A stretch of 52,013 bases of DNA, from NCBI GenBank assembly GCA_900770195.1, contig CAAGJI010000027.1:1-52013 (forward strand), written 5' to 3'. Positions 7,942 through 15,684 of this stretch are shown here, one piece after another (within the stretch, counting starts at the first letter, position 1; each line of letters starts with the position of its first letter). The stretch is from Oscillospiraceae bacterium. Its GTDB lineage: Bacteria > Bacillota > Clostridia > Oscillospirales > Ruminococcaceae. The translations under genes were made by a program, and so were the position numbers. Under the pieces are notes generated by a model, which searched no databases, was not told where the DNA came from, and saw only the letters and a program-made list of their open reading frames with translations.

Positions 7942-9705
7942 TCAGCTCCTTTTTCTAAAAACCACTACTCTGTTCTTACCATTCTTTTTAGCATTGTACA
8001 ATGCACTGTCAACTCTTAAATAAGCGTTATCCGCTGTTTCATCATCTTCAATTTCAATTATCCCTATACTTACTGTTTTATTTTCAGACTTTCTGTATTT
8101 TGTTTCTGCAAATTCTTTTCTTATATTTTCAGCAATATCAGCGACTTTATCAGTGTCATAGCCTTTGAACAAAATCATAAACTCTTCTCCGCCCCATCTG
8201 CCTGAATAAACATTTTCATTATCTTCTGAAACTTTTCTGAGTATATCTGAAAGTGCAATTATTACATTATCGCCCTCTTTATGACCGCAGGTATCATTAA
8301 CTTTTTTAAAATTATCTATGTCAAGCATAACAAGACAGATATTTTCGTTGCATTTATCCCTGTTTTTAAATGCTCCTCTTGTAATGCGTGTTATTTCTGA
8401 ACGGTTAAGAAGATGTGTCAGACCGTCTGTAACAACAGCAAGTTCAAGTTTTTTGTTTGCATCTTCAAGTTCTTCTGTTGCAGCCTCAATAAAAGTTGCA
8501 AGTCTGTTTACCATTGAAACTTTTCCCGAAAAATCCTCTTTTTTAAGACCAGTTTCTTTTTTTTCGATTATTTTTTCGCCCTCACGCATAGAGGCAACAA
8601 CAAGAGTAACGTTATGCTGATCAAGATATTTTCCCGTTCTTAAAAATTCACCCGATGTAAAAAATCCTGATGTAGGTGCTACCTGCTGAAACGGAATTGT
8701 TTCCTTGCTGACTTCTTTTTCACCCCAAAAAGTTCTTCTTCCCGCACATGAAAAAATATGTATTACTTCAGGCTGAAACTGTTCAATTTCAGAAGCACGG
8801 TCATTTACAATACTGAGTACCGTCCAAGGGTCGCCATAAGCAATTCTTGCGTTGACATCTTCCTCCATATCCGATGTCATTTCAAGCGAACCATCAGGAA
8901 AACTTCTAACAGGTGCACGAAGCAGGTCAATTCCGTTATGCTTATAAAGAAAAGGAAATTCAAGCGTATTATAAAAGAAATTTTCATCGTTTTTTATTTT
9001 AAGATACTTATAGTATGCATCATATGCAGGTTTACCATCAAGTTCCCTGAGAACAAATCCGTCAGCTGATGTAACTTTAAAATTTCGTCCAAGCGGTTTC
9101 CAACCTGTTATAAATGTTGATTCAATATTCAGGTCCTCACCACCAAGAAGCATAAAAACAACGCCGTCCTCGGAATATCCGCCTGTTTTTGAATAAACAC
9201 AAGCCGTGTTGCTACTCATATCAATTGTAAAAGCACCGCCGCCAAATATTTCAACATCTTCTCTTATCTGTGTCATGCATTCGCAAAAATCAGTCATCGA
9301 TTTCCCACGCATTGTAACAAGGAGTTCAATTGCTTTTACCCAACTGTTTTTATTTACTTCATCTGCAAGTTTTTCAGCGGTTTTTGCAGGATTACTCATA
9401 TCATATTGAAGTATCTTAACTTTTGTTGACGGATATTCAAAAACAGTACATATAACAATTATATCTGATTTTGACAATTTTCCGTCTATGATATTACCGT
9501 TTGAAGAACAACCGAGATAGACAGCATCAGGAAGTATTTCATCTATTGTTTCAAAGATTTTAATAAAAATGCTGCTTTCAACACTTGTGGAATAAACCTG
9601 AAAAACTATTTTTGAAACGATATGTGAAAATTCCCACTGTTTTATTTTTATCAGTTCATTTTTAAACTGCCCGAAATTCTGATATTCAAATTGAAATTGT
9701 TTCAA
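7942..9705 (-). CDS. FIST sensor domain diguanylate cyclase
   Basis: 587 residues from a TTG at 9705. The frame is open to 9780, but the stretch 9746-9774 is a perfect sigma-A promoter and the TTG has AGGAGG with an 8-base gap, which decides the start. The first 370 or so residues form FIST_N and FIST_C domains (LGCSSNGNI, FGGGAFTID, GWKPLGRNFKVTSADG), thought to bind small ligands such as amino acids. A short coiled coil (ATEELEDANKKLE) leads to a GGDEF domain with an intact GGEEF motif (about residues 505-509) and DIDNFKKVND, so it should make cyclic di-GMP. No RxxD inhibitory site lies at the usual distance. It is followed 7 bases later by the EAL phosphodiesterase gene. Confidence 0.93.
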   Translation of the reverse strand: MKQFQFEYQNFGQFKNELIKIKQWEFSHIVSKIVFQVYSTSVESSIFIKIFETIDEILPDAVYLGCSSNGNIIDGKLSKSDIIVICTVFEYPSTKVKILQYDMSNPAKTAEKLADEVNKNSWVKAIELLVTMRGKSMTDFCECMTQIREDVEIFGGGAFTIDMSSNTACVYSKTGGYSEDGVVFMLLGGEDLNIESTFITGWKPLGRNFKVTSADGFVLRELDGKPAYDAYYKYLKIKNDENFFYNTLEFPFLYKHNGIDLLRAPVRSFPDGSLEMTSDMEEDVNARIAYGDPWTVLSIVNDRASEIEQFQPEVIHIFSCAGRRTFWGEKEVSKETIPFQQVAPTSGFFTSGEFLRTGKYLDQHNVTLVVASMREGEKIIEKKETGLKKEDFSGKVSMVNRLATFIEAATEELEDANKKLELAVVTDGLTHLLNRSEITRITRGAFKNRDKCNENICLVMLDIDNFKKVNDTCGHKEGDNVIIALSDILRKVSEDNENVYSGRWGGEEFMILFKGYDTDKVADIAENIRKEFAETKYRKSENKTVSIGIIEIEDDETADNAYLRVDSALYNAKKNGKNRVVVFRKRS

Positions 9706-9745
9706 TAAACCTGCCTCCTGCTGAAAAAAATTTATTATCTTTATC

Positions 9746-9774
9746 ATTATAGCACATTTATACAAAAAAATCAA
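9746..9774 (-). promoter_or_regulatory. Sigma-A promoter of the cyclic-di-GMP operon
   Basis: On the minus strand TTGATT (9774-9769), a 17-base spacer, TATAAT (9751-9746). It lies inside the longest open frame and supports the TTG start at 9705. Confidence 0.85.
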
Positions 9775-9814
9775 TATCATTTTAAAATATTTAAATAATG
9801 GAGATGATAAGATT

Positions 9815-9894
9815 AGGAATTATGGTGTTAAGTCTCGTCTCAGGCGGTGGAGAAGTTTATAAATTTGTCAGCGATAGCTGACACTGCAATTCCT
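9815..9894. repeat. Imperfect inverted-repeat segment of unknown nature
   Basis: AGGAATT (9815-9821) and AATTCCT (9888-9894) bracket about 65 bases that contain the perfect palindrome GTCAGC-GATA-GCTGAC (9867-9882). It could be a degenerate non-autonomous element or a structured spacer. It codes for nothing I can see. Confidence 0.35.
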
Positions 9895-9931
9895 CACTCC
9901 CAATTCTTTCTGATTTATTTTAAAAAAGCAC

Positions 9932-9960
9932 TTGACAAAAGACAAAAAAAGTGATATAGT
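9932..9960 (+). promoter_or_regulatory. Sigma-A promoter of the ACT-hom operon
   Basis: TTGACA (9932-9937), a 17-base spacer, TATAGT (9955-9960), leaving a leader of about 60 bases before the TTG start at 10028. No riboswitch or attenuator is apparent in the short leader. Confidence 0.82.
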
Positions 9961-10027
9961 ATATAAGTAAAATACAACTGTACATCAGTCACACACAGTT
10001 TTATAAAAAAGTTGAGGTTATAAAGCA

Positions 10028-10465
10028 TTGGAAGGACACCAGTTAATAGTTGTCGATTCAAGAATTATCCCTGACATTGTAACAAAAGTGCTTGAAGTAA
10101 AAAAAATTCTTGCAGCAAAAGAAGAAAGCAGTTCATCTGCTGCCTGTAAAAGAGTTGGTATTTCAAGAAGTGCTTTTTATAAGTATAAAGACCTTGTGTT
10201 TGCCTATGAAGACAGATATACACAAAAAATAATTAATCTGTATGCACTTTTAAAAGATGAAGTCGGTGTTTTATCGGGAGTACTTGCGGTACTCCAGTCA
10301 ATGAATGCAAATATTCAGACAGTAAACCAGAATGTTCCTACAGACGGTGCAGCTGCTGTTTATATTTCCATAAAAATAAAACCGGGAGAAAATCCGCTTT
10401 TTCTTGCAGATGCAATATCGGGACTTGATGGAGTTATAGAAGTCAGAATACTTTCGGGAGAATGA
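10028..10465 (+). CDS. UPF0735/PheB-like ACT domain protein
   Basis: 145 residues starting at TTG with GAGG 10 bases upstream. The N-terminal half carries a helix-turn-helix-like stretch (SAACKRVGISRSAFYKYKD) and the C-terminal half an ACT domain (VGVLSGVLAVLQSMNANIQT ... ISGLDGVIEVRILSGE). This is the architecture of the UPF0735/PheB family, whose exact role is not settled; ACT domains normally bind amino acids. It lies 54 bases upstream of homoserine dehydrogenase under one promoter, which points to a regulatory role in threonine, methionine or aromatic amino acid synthesis. Confidence 0.85.
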   Translation: MEGHQLIVVDSRIIPDIVTKVLEVKKILAAKEESSSSAACKRVGISRSAFYKYKDLVFAYEDRYTQKIINLYALLKDEVGVLSGVLAVLQSMNANIQTVNQNVPTDGAAAVYISIKIKPGENPLFLADAISGLDGVIEVRILSGE

Positions 10466-10519
10466 CAAAACAAAAGAATATTATCAATATCAAAATAATT
10501 TATCGGAGGAAAAAATAAG

Positions 10520-11746
10520 ATGAAAAAATTTGCTGTACTCGGTTTCGGAGTAGTAGGTTCAGGTGTTGTTGAACTTTTTTATAAGAATAAAGAAAGCATA
10601 GAAAAAAAGGCTGAAACAGAACTCGACCTCAAGTATATACTTGATTTAAGAGATTTTCCTGACAGTCCTTACGGCGATAAAGTTGTTCATGATATAAATA
10701 TTATTTTAAATGACCCTGAAGTTCAGGTTGTTGCTGAATGTATGGGCGGTGTAAAACCTGCATTTGAATTTGTTAATTCATGCCTTGCAGCCGGTAAAAG
10801 CGTTGCAAGTTCAAATAAGGAACTTGTTGCAAAGAAGGGTGATATTCTCCTTAAAACAGCAAGAGAACATCACTGCAATTTTATGTTTGAAGCAAGCGTA
10901 GGCGGTGCTATTCCTATAATCAGACCTCTTCACAAGTGTCTTGCAGCAAACACAATCACAAAAGCGGCTGGTATCCTTAACGGAACAACAAACTTTGTTC
11001 TTGAAAAAATGATAACAGACCATATGTCTTTTGAAGATGCACTTTCACTTGCACAGAAACTCGGTTATGCAGAAAAAGACCCTACAGCAGATGTTGACGG
11101 TATCGATGCTTGCAGAAAAATCTGTATTCTTTCTTCACTTATTTACGGAAAACATGTTTACCCTGAAAGTGTTCAGACAACAGGTATAAGAAATGTGTCT
11201 CTCGAAGATGTTGCATCAGCTGACAAACTCGGTTACGCTGTTAAACTTATCGCATCAGTTACACAGATGTCTGACGGAAAAATTCTTCCGATTGTAACTC
11301 CTATGCTTATCCCTTATTCAAATCTTCTTTCACATGTAAACGATGTTTTCAATGCAGTTATGGTATGGGGTGATGCAATAGACAAGACAATGTTCTATGG
11401 CAGAGGTGCAGGAAAATTCCCTACAGCAAGTGCAGTTATGGGTGATATAATTAACTGTGCACAGCACAGAAACACTGTTCTTTCACTTGAATGGGAACCG
11501 GCAGAAAATCAGAATTTCATTGAAAATGTTGATAACTACACAAGTATGTGGTATTTAAGAAGCAATGTTTCAGCTGAAAAAATTGCTGATGCAGTAAAGA
11601 AAAACGGTGCAGAAGTTGTTAAATCAGGCGAAAACGATGTAATTGTTTCTGAAATGAAATATTCTGATTTCAAAAAACTTAAAGAAAATCTTAAAAACAG
11701 CGGAGTTGAACCAGTTTCAGTTTACCCTGTTGCAAAAAATGACTAA
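10520..11746 (+). CDS. hom: Homoserine dehydrogenase
   Basis: 408 residues. It reduces aspartate semialdehyde to homoserine, the branch toward threonine and methionine. The Rossmann motif GFGVVGSGV is at residues 8-16; ASVGGAIPIIRPL, GILNGTTNFVLEKM and the catalytic region DPTADVDGIDACRK are all present. The last 60 or so residues look like a short ACT-type tail (SAEKIADAVKKNGAEVVKSG), the usual feedback site in Gram-positive enzymes. The ATG follows CGGAGG. It is co-transcribed with the ACT gene and followed by a strong terminator; its substrate is supplied by the asd product encoded near 26 kb. Confidence 0.95.
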   Translation: MKKFAVLGFGVVGSGVVELFYKNKESIEKKAETELDLKYILDLRDFPDSPYGDKVVHDINIILNDPEVQVVAECMGGVKPAFEFVNSCLAAGKSVASSNKELVAKKGDILLKTAREHHCNFMFEASVGGAIPIIRPLHKCLAANTITKAAGILNGTTNFVLEKMITDHMSFEDALSLAQKLGYAEKDPTADVDGIDACRKICILSSLIYGKHVYPESVQTTGIRNVSLEDVASADKLGYAVKLIASVTQMSDGKILPIVTPMLIPYSNLLSHVNDVFNAVMVWGDAIDKTMFYGRGAGKFPTASAVMGDIINCAQHRNTVLSLEWEPAENQNFIENVDNYTSMWYLRSNVSAEKIADAVKKNGAEVVKSGENDVIVSEMKYSDFKKLKENLKNSGVEPVSVYPVAKND

Positions 11747-11776
11747 AGTTTTTTACTTCGATTGCGTTTTTAGACG

Positions 11777-11815
11777 AAAATGGTACATCCGCAAAGGGAT
11801 GTACCATTTTTATTT
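11777..11815. terminator. Bidirectional terminator between hom and the 184-aa membrane protein
   Basis: Stem AAAATGGTACATCC/GGATGTACCATTTT (11777-11790 with 11797-11810), loop GCAAAG, followed by TTATTTTT. It overlaps the last bases of the leftward gene ending at 11810. Confidence 0.88.
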
Positions 11816-12364
11816 TTTAGGTGAAATTTTCGTTTTAATTTTTGTTTTAAAAACAATTTCCAAAGTATCAAGAAAACGGTCGTATAAGTAATAGGTTAAA
11901 TCACCCACTCCTACAAGAACAATCGCACCAATTTTTCCGTATTTCATAACTTCCCTAACCAGTTCTTTTGAACCCAAAAGATAAACGCAGGCGAAAAAAT
12001 ATCCAAAGATACAAACATTCCAAGTAATAAATTTTATCCCTGAAACAAGCCATTTTTTATGTATTTTTTTCAGGAGATATTTTAATATGGAATAGTGTCC
12101 GAAAAGTATTATAAAAACAAAAGCCGCCTGTTTGTCAAAAGTTATGAAAAGTGCGAGCAGACTTACTGCAATATACGTTAGAAAAGCCCATTTCCAGTTG
12201 ACTTCCGAAACCATTATTATCATCAATGCCCCTGCAAACATAGGAAAAGCAATATACATCGCAGGAATTATGCTTGAAAGAAACATCAGAAGCAGACAAA
12301 TTGACGATATAATTCCTCCAAGTGCAACTTTATAACTTATTGTTAAATTTCTTATTGCTACCAC
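11810..12364 (-). CDS. Small polytopic membrane protein of unknown function
   Basis: Up to 184 residues with about five hydrophobic segments and a basic C-terminus (KTKIKTKISPKK). The order of spans resembles small substrate-binding components of energy-coupling-factor transporters, but I see no defining motif and do not assign that role. The start is unusual: the only standard codon, GTG at 12364, lies inside the apparent ribosome site (AAAGGGGTGG), while an ATA at 12355 sits at a normal distance from it. It begins 7 bases after the SDR gene stop, so the two are co-transcribed. Confidence 0.7.
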   Translation of the reverse strand: MVAIRNLTISYKVALGGIISSICLLLMFLSSIIPAMYIAFPMFAGALMIIMVSEVNWKWAFLTYIAVSLLALFITFDKQAAFVFIILFGHYSILKYLLKKIHKKWLVSGIKFITWNVCIFGYFFACVYLLGSKELVREVMKYGKIGAIVLVGVGDLTYYLYDRFLDTLEIVFKTKIKTKISPKK

Positions 12365-12371
12365 CCCTTTT

Positions 12372-13130
12372 TCAGAGCTGTTTAAGCTTTTTTTTCTGAA
12401 TGTTGTATGTTACTTTGCAAAGAAGTTTTTTCGGAACAAATTTTGAAAATGCTACACCAAGTTTTATCATTGTCCCCGGAACTATTATTGTTTTTCCTTT
12501 CAAGGCTTTATCTACAGCATATTTTGCCGCATATTCAGCCGATATTGGTTTAACTGAAAAAACTACCCCTGCCCTGTTGTTAAACTCTGTATCAACCGGT
12601 CCTGGGCAAAGCATACAGATTTTCACATTTGATTTTTTTCTCCTGAGTTCCTCATTTATTGCAAGAGTCATTGAAGTTACATAATTTTTTGATGCATAAT
12701 ATGAAGACAAAAGAGGTCCGGGTAAAAATCCTGCACTTGATGCAACGTTTAATATTATCCCTTTATTTTTTTGACAAAATTTCTGAAAGAACAGTTTTGT
12801 CAAAATATGAACCGCCTTGACATTTACATTTATAAGTTCAATTTCTTTTTTTAAATCTGTTTTTTCAAATTCCCCGAAAATTCCGAATCCTGCATTATTT
12901 ACAAGCAAATCAACATCTTTTTCCCTGCAAAAATCATAAAGTTTATAAACATCGCTCTCAACTGACATATCAAGTGCAATTGTTTCAGCTTTTCCGCCAT
13001 ATTTTTTTTCAAGACCTGCAAGGACTTCCTCGTTTCTGCCTGTCAAAACAAGATTCCATCCCTTTTCAAAAAGATATTCAGACATCTTTTTTCCGATTCC
13101 CGAAGTTGCCCCTGTTATTACTGCAAGCAT
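12372..13130 (-). CDS. Short-chain dehydrogenase/reductase (DltE-like)
   Basis: 252 residues, single Rossmann domain. The classical SDR signatures are present: TGATSGIG near the N-terminus, NNAG, the catalytic Ser in NVASSAG, and YYASK with the catalytic Tyr and Lys. PGPVDTEF follows as expected. Family members of this sub-type reduce or oxidise a carbonyl using NAD(P); the substrate cannot be told. The C-terminus is longer and basic (IQKKKLKQL). It is the first gene of a two-gene leftward unit with the membrane protein at 11810-12364. Confidence 0.9.
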   Translation of the reverse strand: MLAVITGATSGIGKKMSEYLFEKGWNLVLTGRNEEVLAGLEKKYGGKAETIALDMSVESDVYKLYDFCREKDVDLLVNNAGFGIFGEFEKTDLKKEIELINVNVKAVHILTKLFFQKFCQKNKGIILNVASSAGFLPGPLLSSYYASKNYVTSMTLAINEELRRKKSNVKICMLCPGPVDTEFNNRAGVVFSVKPISAEYAAKYAVDKALKGKTIIVPGTMIKLGVAFSKFVPKKLLCKVTYNIQKKKLKQL

Positions 13131-13251
13131 AAATTACACCGCTTTCTGTTGTATTTTTATTTTCACAAGTAATATTATAACATAAAACAGGCGAAAAATC
13201 TATACGAAATCTGAAATATTTGTGAAAATCTGAAAAAATTTCAAAAAACTA

Positions 13252-13280
13252 TGGACTTATTAAAAAAAATATTGTATAAT
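13252..13280 (+). promoter_or_regulatory. Sigma-A promoter of the PrsA-like lipoprotein
   Basis: TGGACT (13252-13257), a 17-base spacer, TATAAT (13275-13280), giving a leader of about 90 bases before the ATG at 13378. Confidence 0.7.
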
Positions 13281-13377
13281 AGAAAGGTATTTGAAAATAA
13301 AAACTCAGTCGAAAATATGCTGCTTTTGCAGATGTTTCAGTTTTTATTACATTAAAATTATCCGGAGGGTAAAATAA

Positions 13378-14859
13378 ATGAAAAATTTTAAAAAAATAAC
13401 CGCAGCCGCAGCAGCTGCCGCTATGTGTGCAAGTATGGCAACAGGATGTACAATAGGCGGAAATACCGCAAATGTTATGACTGTTGACGGTACAGATGTC
13501 AATGCAGGTATTTATCTCTACTATGCATATTCTGCATATTCAGAAGCCGTTTCATACCTCACATCAAAGGATTCAGACCTTGACAAAACCGACAAAAAGG
13601 CTATTAAAGCTCTTACAATCAAAGACCCTGACTCAGGTGAAAGTGTAAGCACAGAAAAATGGATTCAGGATAAGGCAACTGACCTTTGCCAGCAGTACGT
13701 TGCAATTTCAAAGAAATTTGACGAACTCAACCTTGAACTTTCAGCAGAAGACCAGGACTCAATCAAAACTTATGTTGACAACTACATAGGGTACTATGGA
13801 AAATCAATTGAAAAAGCAGGTGTAAGCGAAGATTCTATCAAGGCTGTTATAACATCAAGCTTCAAAAATTCTGAAATATTCAAGTATTATTATGGAGTTG
13901 ACGGTGAAAAGGGCATTAAGGAATCTGAGCTTTATGACTTCTACAAAGACAACAACGCCCGTGTACGTATCCTTACTTTCAATAAAAAAGACGGTTCAGG
14001 CAATGAACTCAAGGGTTCTGATTTATCTGATTTTGAAGATATGGTCGATGGTTATTACGATAAAATTGACAAGTGCAAAACAGAAGACGAAAAAGAATCT
14101 GTAATGGACGAAGTAGAAAGCGAATATGAAGAATACTCTTCTGAACAGGCTGAACTTGCTACTGCTGAAACAGATGAAGACGGTAATCCTGTAACAGAAG
14201 CAACTACTGAAGAAGACAAAACTGATGAAGATACTTCAGAAGACGTTACAGACACAACAGAACCTGCAAGTGCTGAAGATAATTCTGACGCAGAAGATAC
14301 TTCAAAGGAAGATGTTTCTGAAGAAGATTCAGCAAGCGAAGATACTTCAGCAGAAGAAAAAACTTCATCAGATGAAGATACATCTGCCGAAGAAGATACA
14401 ACAGCTGATGAAAGTTCAACAGAAGAAACAACTACAACTGCACCTTTCGCAGATGAAAATGTTATAGCAAAGTCAACTACAACAACTGACATCGAAGGAA
14501 ACACACCTGATGAAGATGATATTACTTATTCACCTTCAAAATCAGTTCAGCAGGCACTTTTTGATGAAAGCAACAAAAACTACATCAAGAATGGCGAACT
14601 TAAACTTATAAAAGATGATGAAACTGAATATATCATTCTCCGCCGTGACATTGAAGAAAGAATGACAGACAGCGACCTTTGGACGGATGATGCAATAAAT
14701 ACTGTTTCTTCTGAAATTTATGGTGACCAGTATCAGGATGAACTTAAAGAATGGGCTGAATCATACAAAACAGACAAGAATAATTCAGCTTTCAAAAGAT
14801 ATGACGTATTTAAGATAGACCTCTATGGTCAGGATAGCCAGAGTGCAACGAAAAACTAA
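13378..14859 (+). CDS. PrsA/SurA-like lipoprotein with a long acidic Ser/Thr/Glu/Asp insert
   Basis: 493 residues. The signal peptide ends in a lipobox-like ATGC (Cys about residue 24), so the protein should be lipid-anchored outside the membrane. The N-terminal region (VMTVDGTDVNAGIYLYYAYS onward) resembles the chaperone arm of SurA/PrsA foldases. RVRILTFNKKD and, after the insert, IKNGELKLIKDD with EYIILRRDIEERM look like the two ends of a parvulin domain. Between them residues about 258-361 are a low-complexity run of Glu, Asp, Ser and Thr (repeats of the type EDTSEED and TTTT). Whether proline isomerase activity survives is unknown. The ATG has GGAGGG upstream. It is a single gene between its own promoter and terminator. 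Confidence 0.72.
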   Translation: MKNFKKITAAAAAAAMCASMATGCTIGGNTANVMTVDGTDVNAGIYLYYAYSAYSEAVSYLTSKDSDLDKTDKKAIKALTIKDPDSGESVSTEKWIQDKATDLCQQYVAISKKFDELNLELSAEDQDSIKTYVDNYIGYYGKSIEKAGVSEDSIKAVITSSFKNSEIFKYYYGVDGEKGIKESELYDFYKDNNARVRILTFNKKDGSGNELKGSDLSDFEDMVDGYYDKIDKCKTEDEKESVMDEVESEYEEYSSEQAELATAETDEDGNPVTEATTEEDKTDEDTSEDVTDTTEPASAEDNSDAEDTSKEDVSEEDSASEDTSAEEKTSSDEDTSAEEDTTADESSTEETTTTAPFADENVIAKSTTTTDIEGNTPDEDDITYSPSKSVQQALFDESNKNYIKNGELKLIKDDETEYIILRRDIEERMTDSDLWTDDAINTVSSEIYGDQYQDELKEWAESYKTDKNNSAFKRYDVFKIDLYGQDSQSATKN

Positions 14860-14892
14860 TTTTTTAATTAAAAATAAACTGCATTCCACCCC

Positions 14893-14921
14893 CCTCCCCT
14901 ACAAAAGGGGAGGATTTTTTT
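14893..14921 (+). terminator. Terminator after the PrsA-like lipoprotein
   Basis: Perfect stem CCTCCCCT/AGGGGAGG (14893-14900 with 14906-14913), loop ACAAA, then ATTTTTTT. A hairpin with the same CTCCCC core occurs at 24833-24857. Confidence 0.9.
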
Positions 14922-14942
14922 AAACAGAAAGGAAAATTTAAA

Positions 14943-15611
14943 ATGAATATAAACAAAAAAGAAGCTGTTATGAAAAAAATTGAAAGAACAATGGAAAACC
15001 TTAGAAAAAACAATATGATGGTTTTTTATGCCGATACCAAAGAAAATGTCTGTCCAATTGTTGAATCTCTTTTAAAAGACGGTGAAACCGTTACACATGG
15101 CGGTTCTGTTTCATTATCTGATTGTGGTCTTACAGAACTTTTAAATTCAGGAAGATATAATTACCTCGACAGAAGCAAGGCAAAATCTACTGATGAAATA
15201 AAAAGAATCTACAGACAGGCTTTTTCTGCTGATACATACATAAGCGGAACAAATGCACTTATCGAAAACGGTATGCTTTATAATGTTGACAAAAATTCAA
15301 ACAGAATTGCACCTATTGCATTTGGTCCTGACTCTGTTATTATAATTGCCGGATACAACAAAATAGTTAAAAACTTTGATGAAGCTGTTGAACGTGTAAG
15401 AGGAGAAGCCGCCCCGGCAAACTGCATAAGACTTAACTGCAACACTCCATGTACTGAAAAAGGCGAATGCGTTATGTGGGGAAAAGGCTGCGAAACACTT
15501 GGACAGAATTGCGGCGGAAATACAATTTGCGGCAACTATCTTTTACAGTCAACTCAGGCAATAAAAGACAGAATAAAAGTCATTATTGTTGGTGAAGAAG
15601 TCGGACTTTAA
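14943..15611 (+). CDS. LUD-domain protein (LutC/YkgG family)
   Basis: 222 residues. The LUD (DUF162) fold is indicated by VTHGGSVSLSDCGL, ADTYISGTNALIENG and FGPDSVIIIAGYNKIVKN. Relatives take part in lactate use together with LutA and LutB, but those partners are not next to it, so this belongs to the stand-alone LUD proteins of Clostridia with no proven reaction. The C-terminal third has seven cysteines (NCNTPC, GECVMWGKGC, NCGGNTIC) that could hold metal. The ATG follows AAAGGAA. No promoter is evident behind the upstream terminator, so expression may rely on read-through. Confidence 0.82.
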   Translation: MNINKKEAVMKKIERTMENLRKNNMMVFYADTKENVCPIVESLLKDGETVTHGGSVSLSDCGLTELLNSGRYNYLDRSKAKSTDEIKRIYRQAFSADTYISGTNALIENGMLYNVDKNSNRIAPIAFGPDSVIIIAGYNKIVKNFDEAVERVRGEAAPANCIRLNCNTPCTEKGECVMWGKGCETLGQNCGGNTICGNYLLQSTQAIKDRIKVIIVGEEVGL

Positions 15612-15634
15612 TTTTATTTTAAAAAAACTCAAAT

Positions 15635-15671
15635 AAAAAAGCGGTAAGATTTTTATTCTTACCGCTTTTAT
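15635..15671. terminator. Bidirectional terminator between LUD gene and ABC exporter
   Basis: Perfect stem GCGGTAAGA/TCTTACCGC (15641-15649 with 15657-15665), preceded by an A-run and followed by TTTTATTTTTT. It serves converging genes. Confidence 0.9.
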
Positions 15672-15684
15672 TTTTTAATGACTT

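Noticed and set aside
9961..10027. Riboswitch or T-box before the ACT-hom operon
   Set aside because: The leader is only about 60 bases and lacks a terminator hairpin or T-box sequence.
14055..14504. 149-aa antisense frame rich in Ser and Val (and smaller Leu/Gln-rich frames nearby)
   Set aside because: Shadow of the acidic low-complexity region of the lipoprotein gene; composition is explained by the sense codons and there is no ribosome site.
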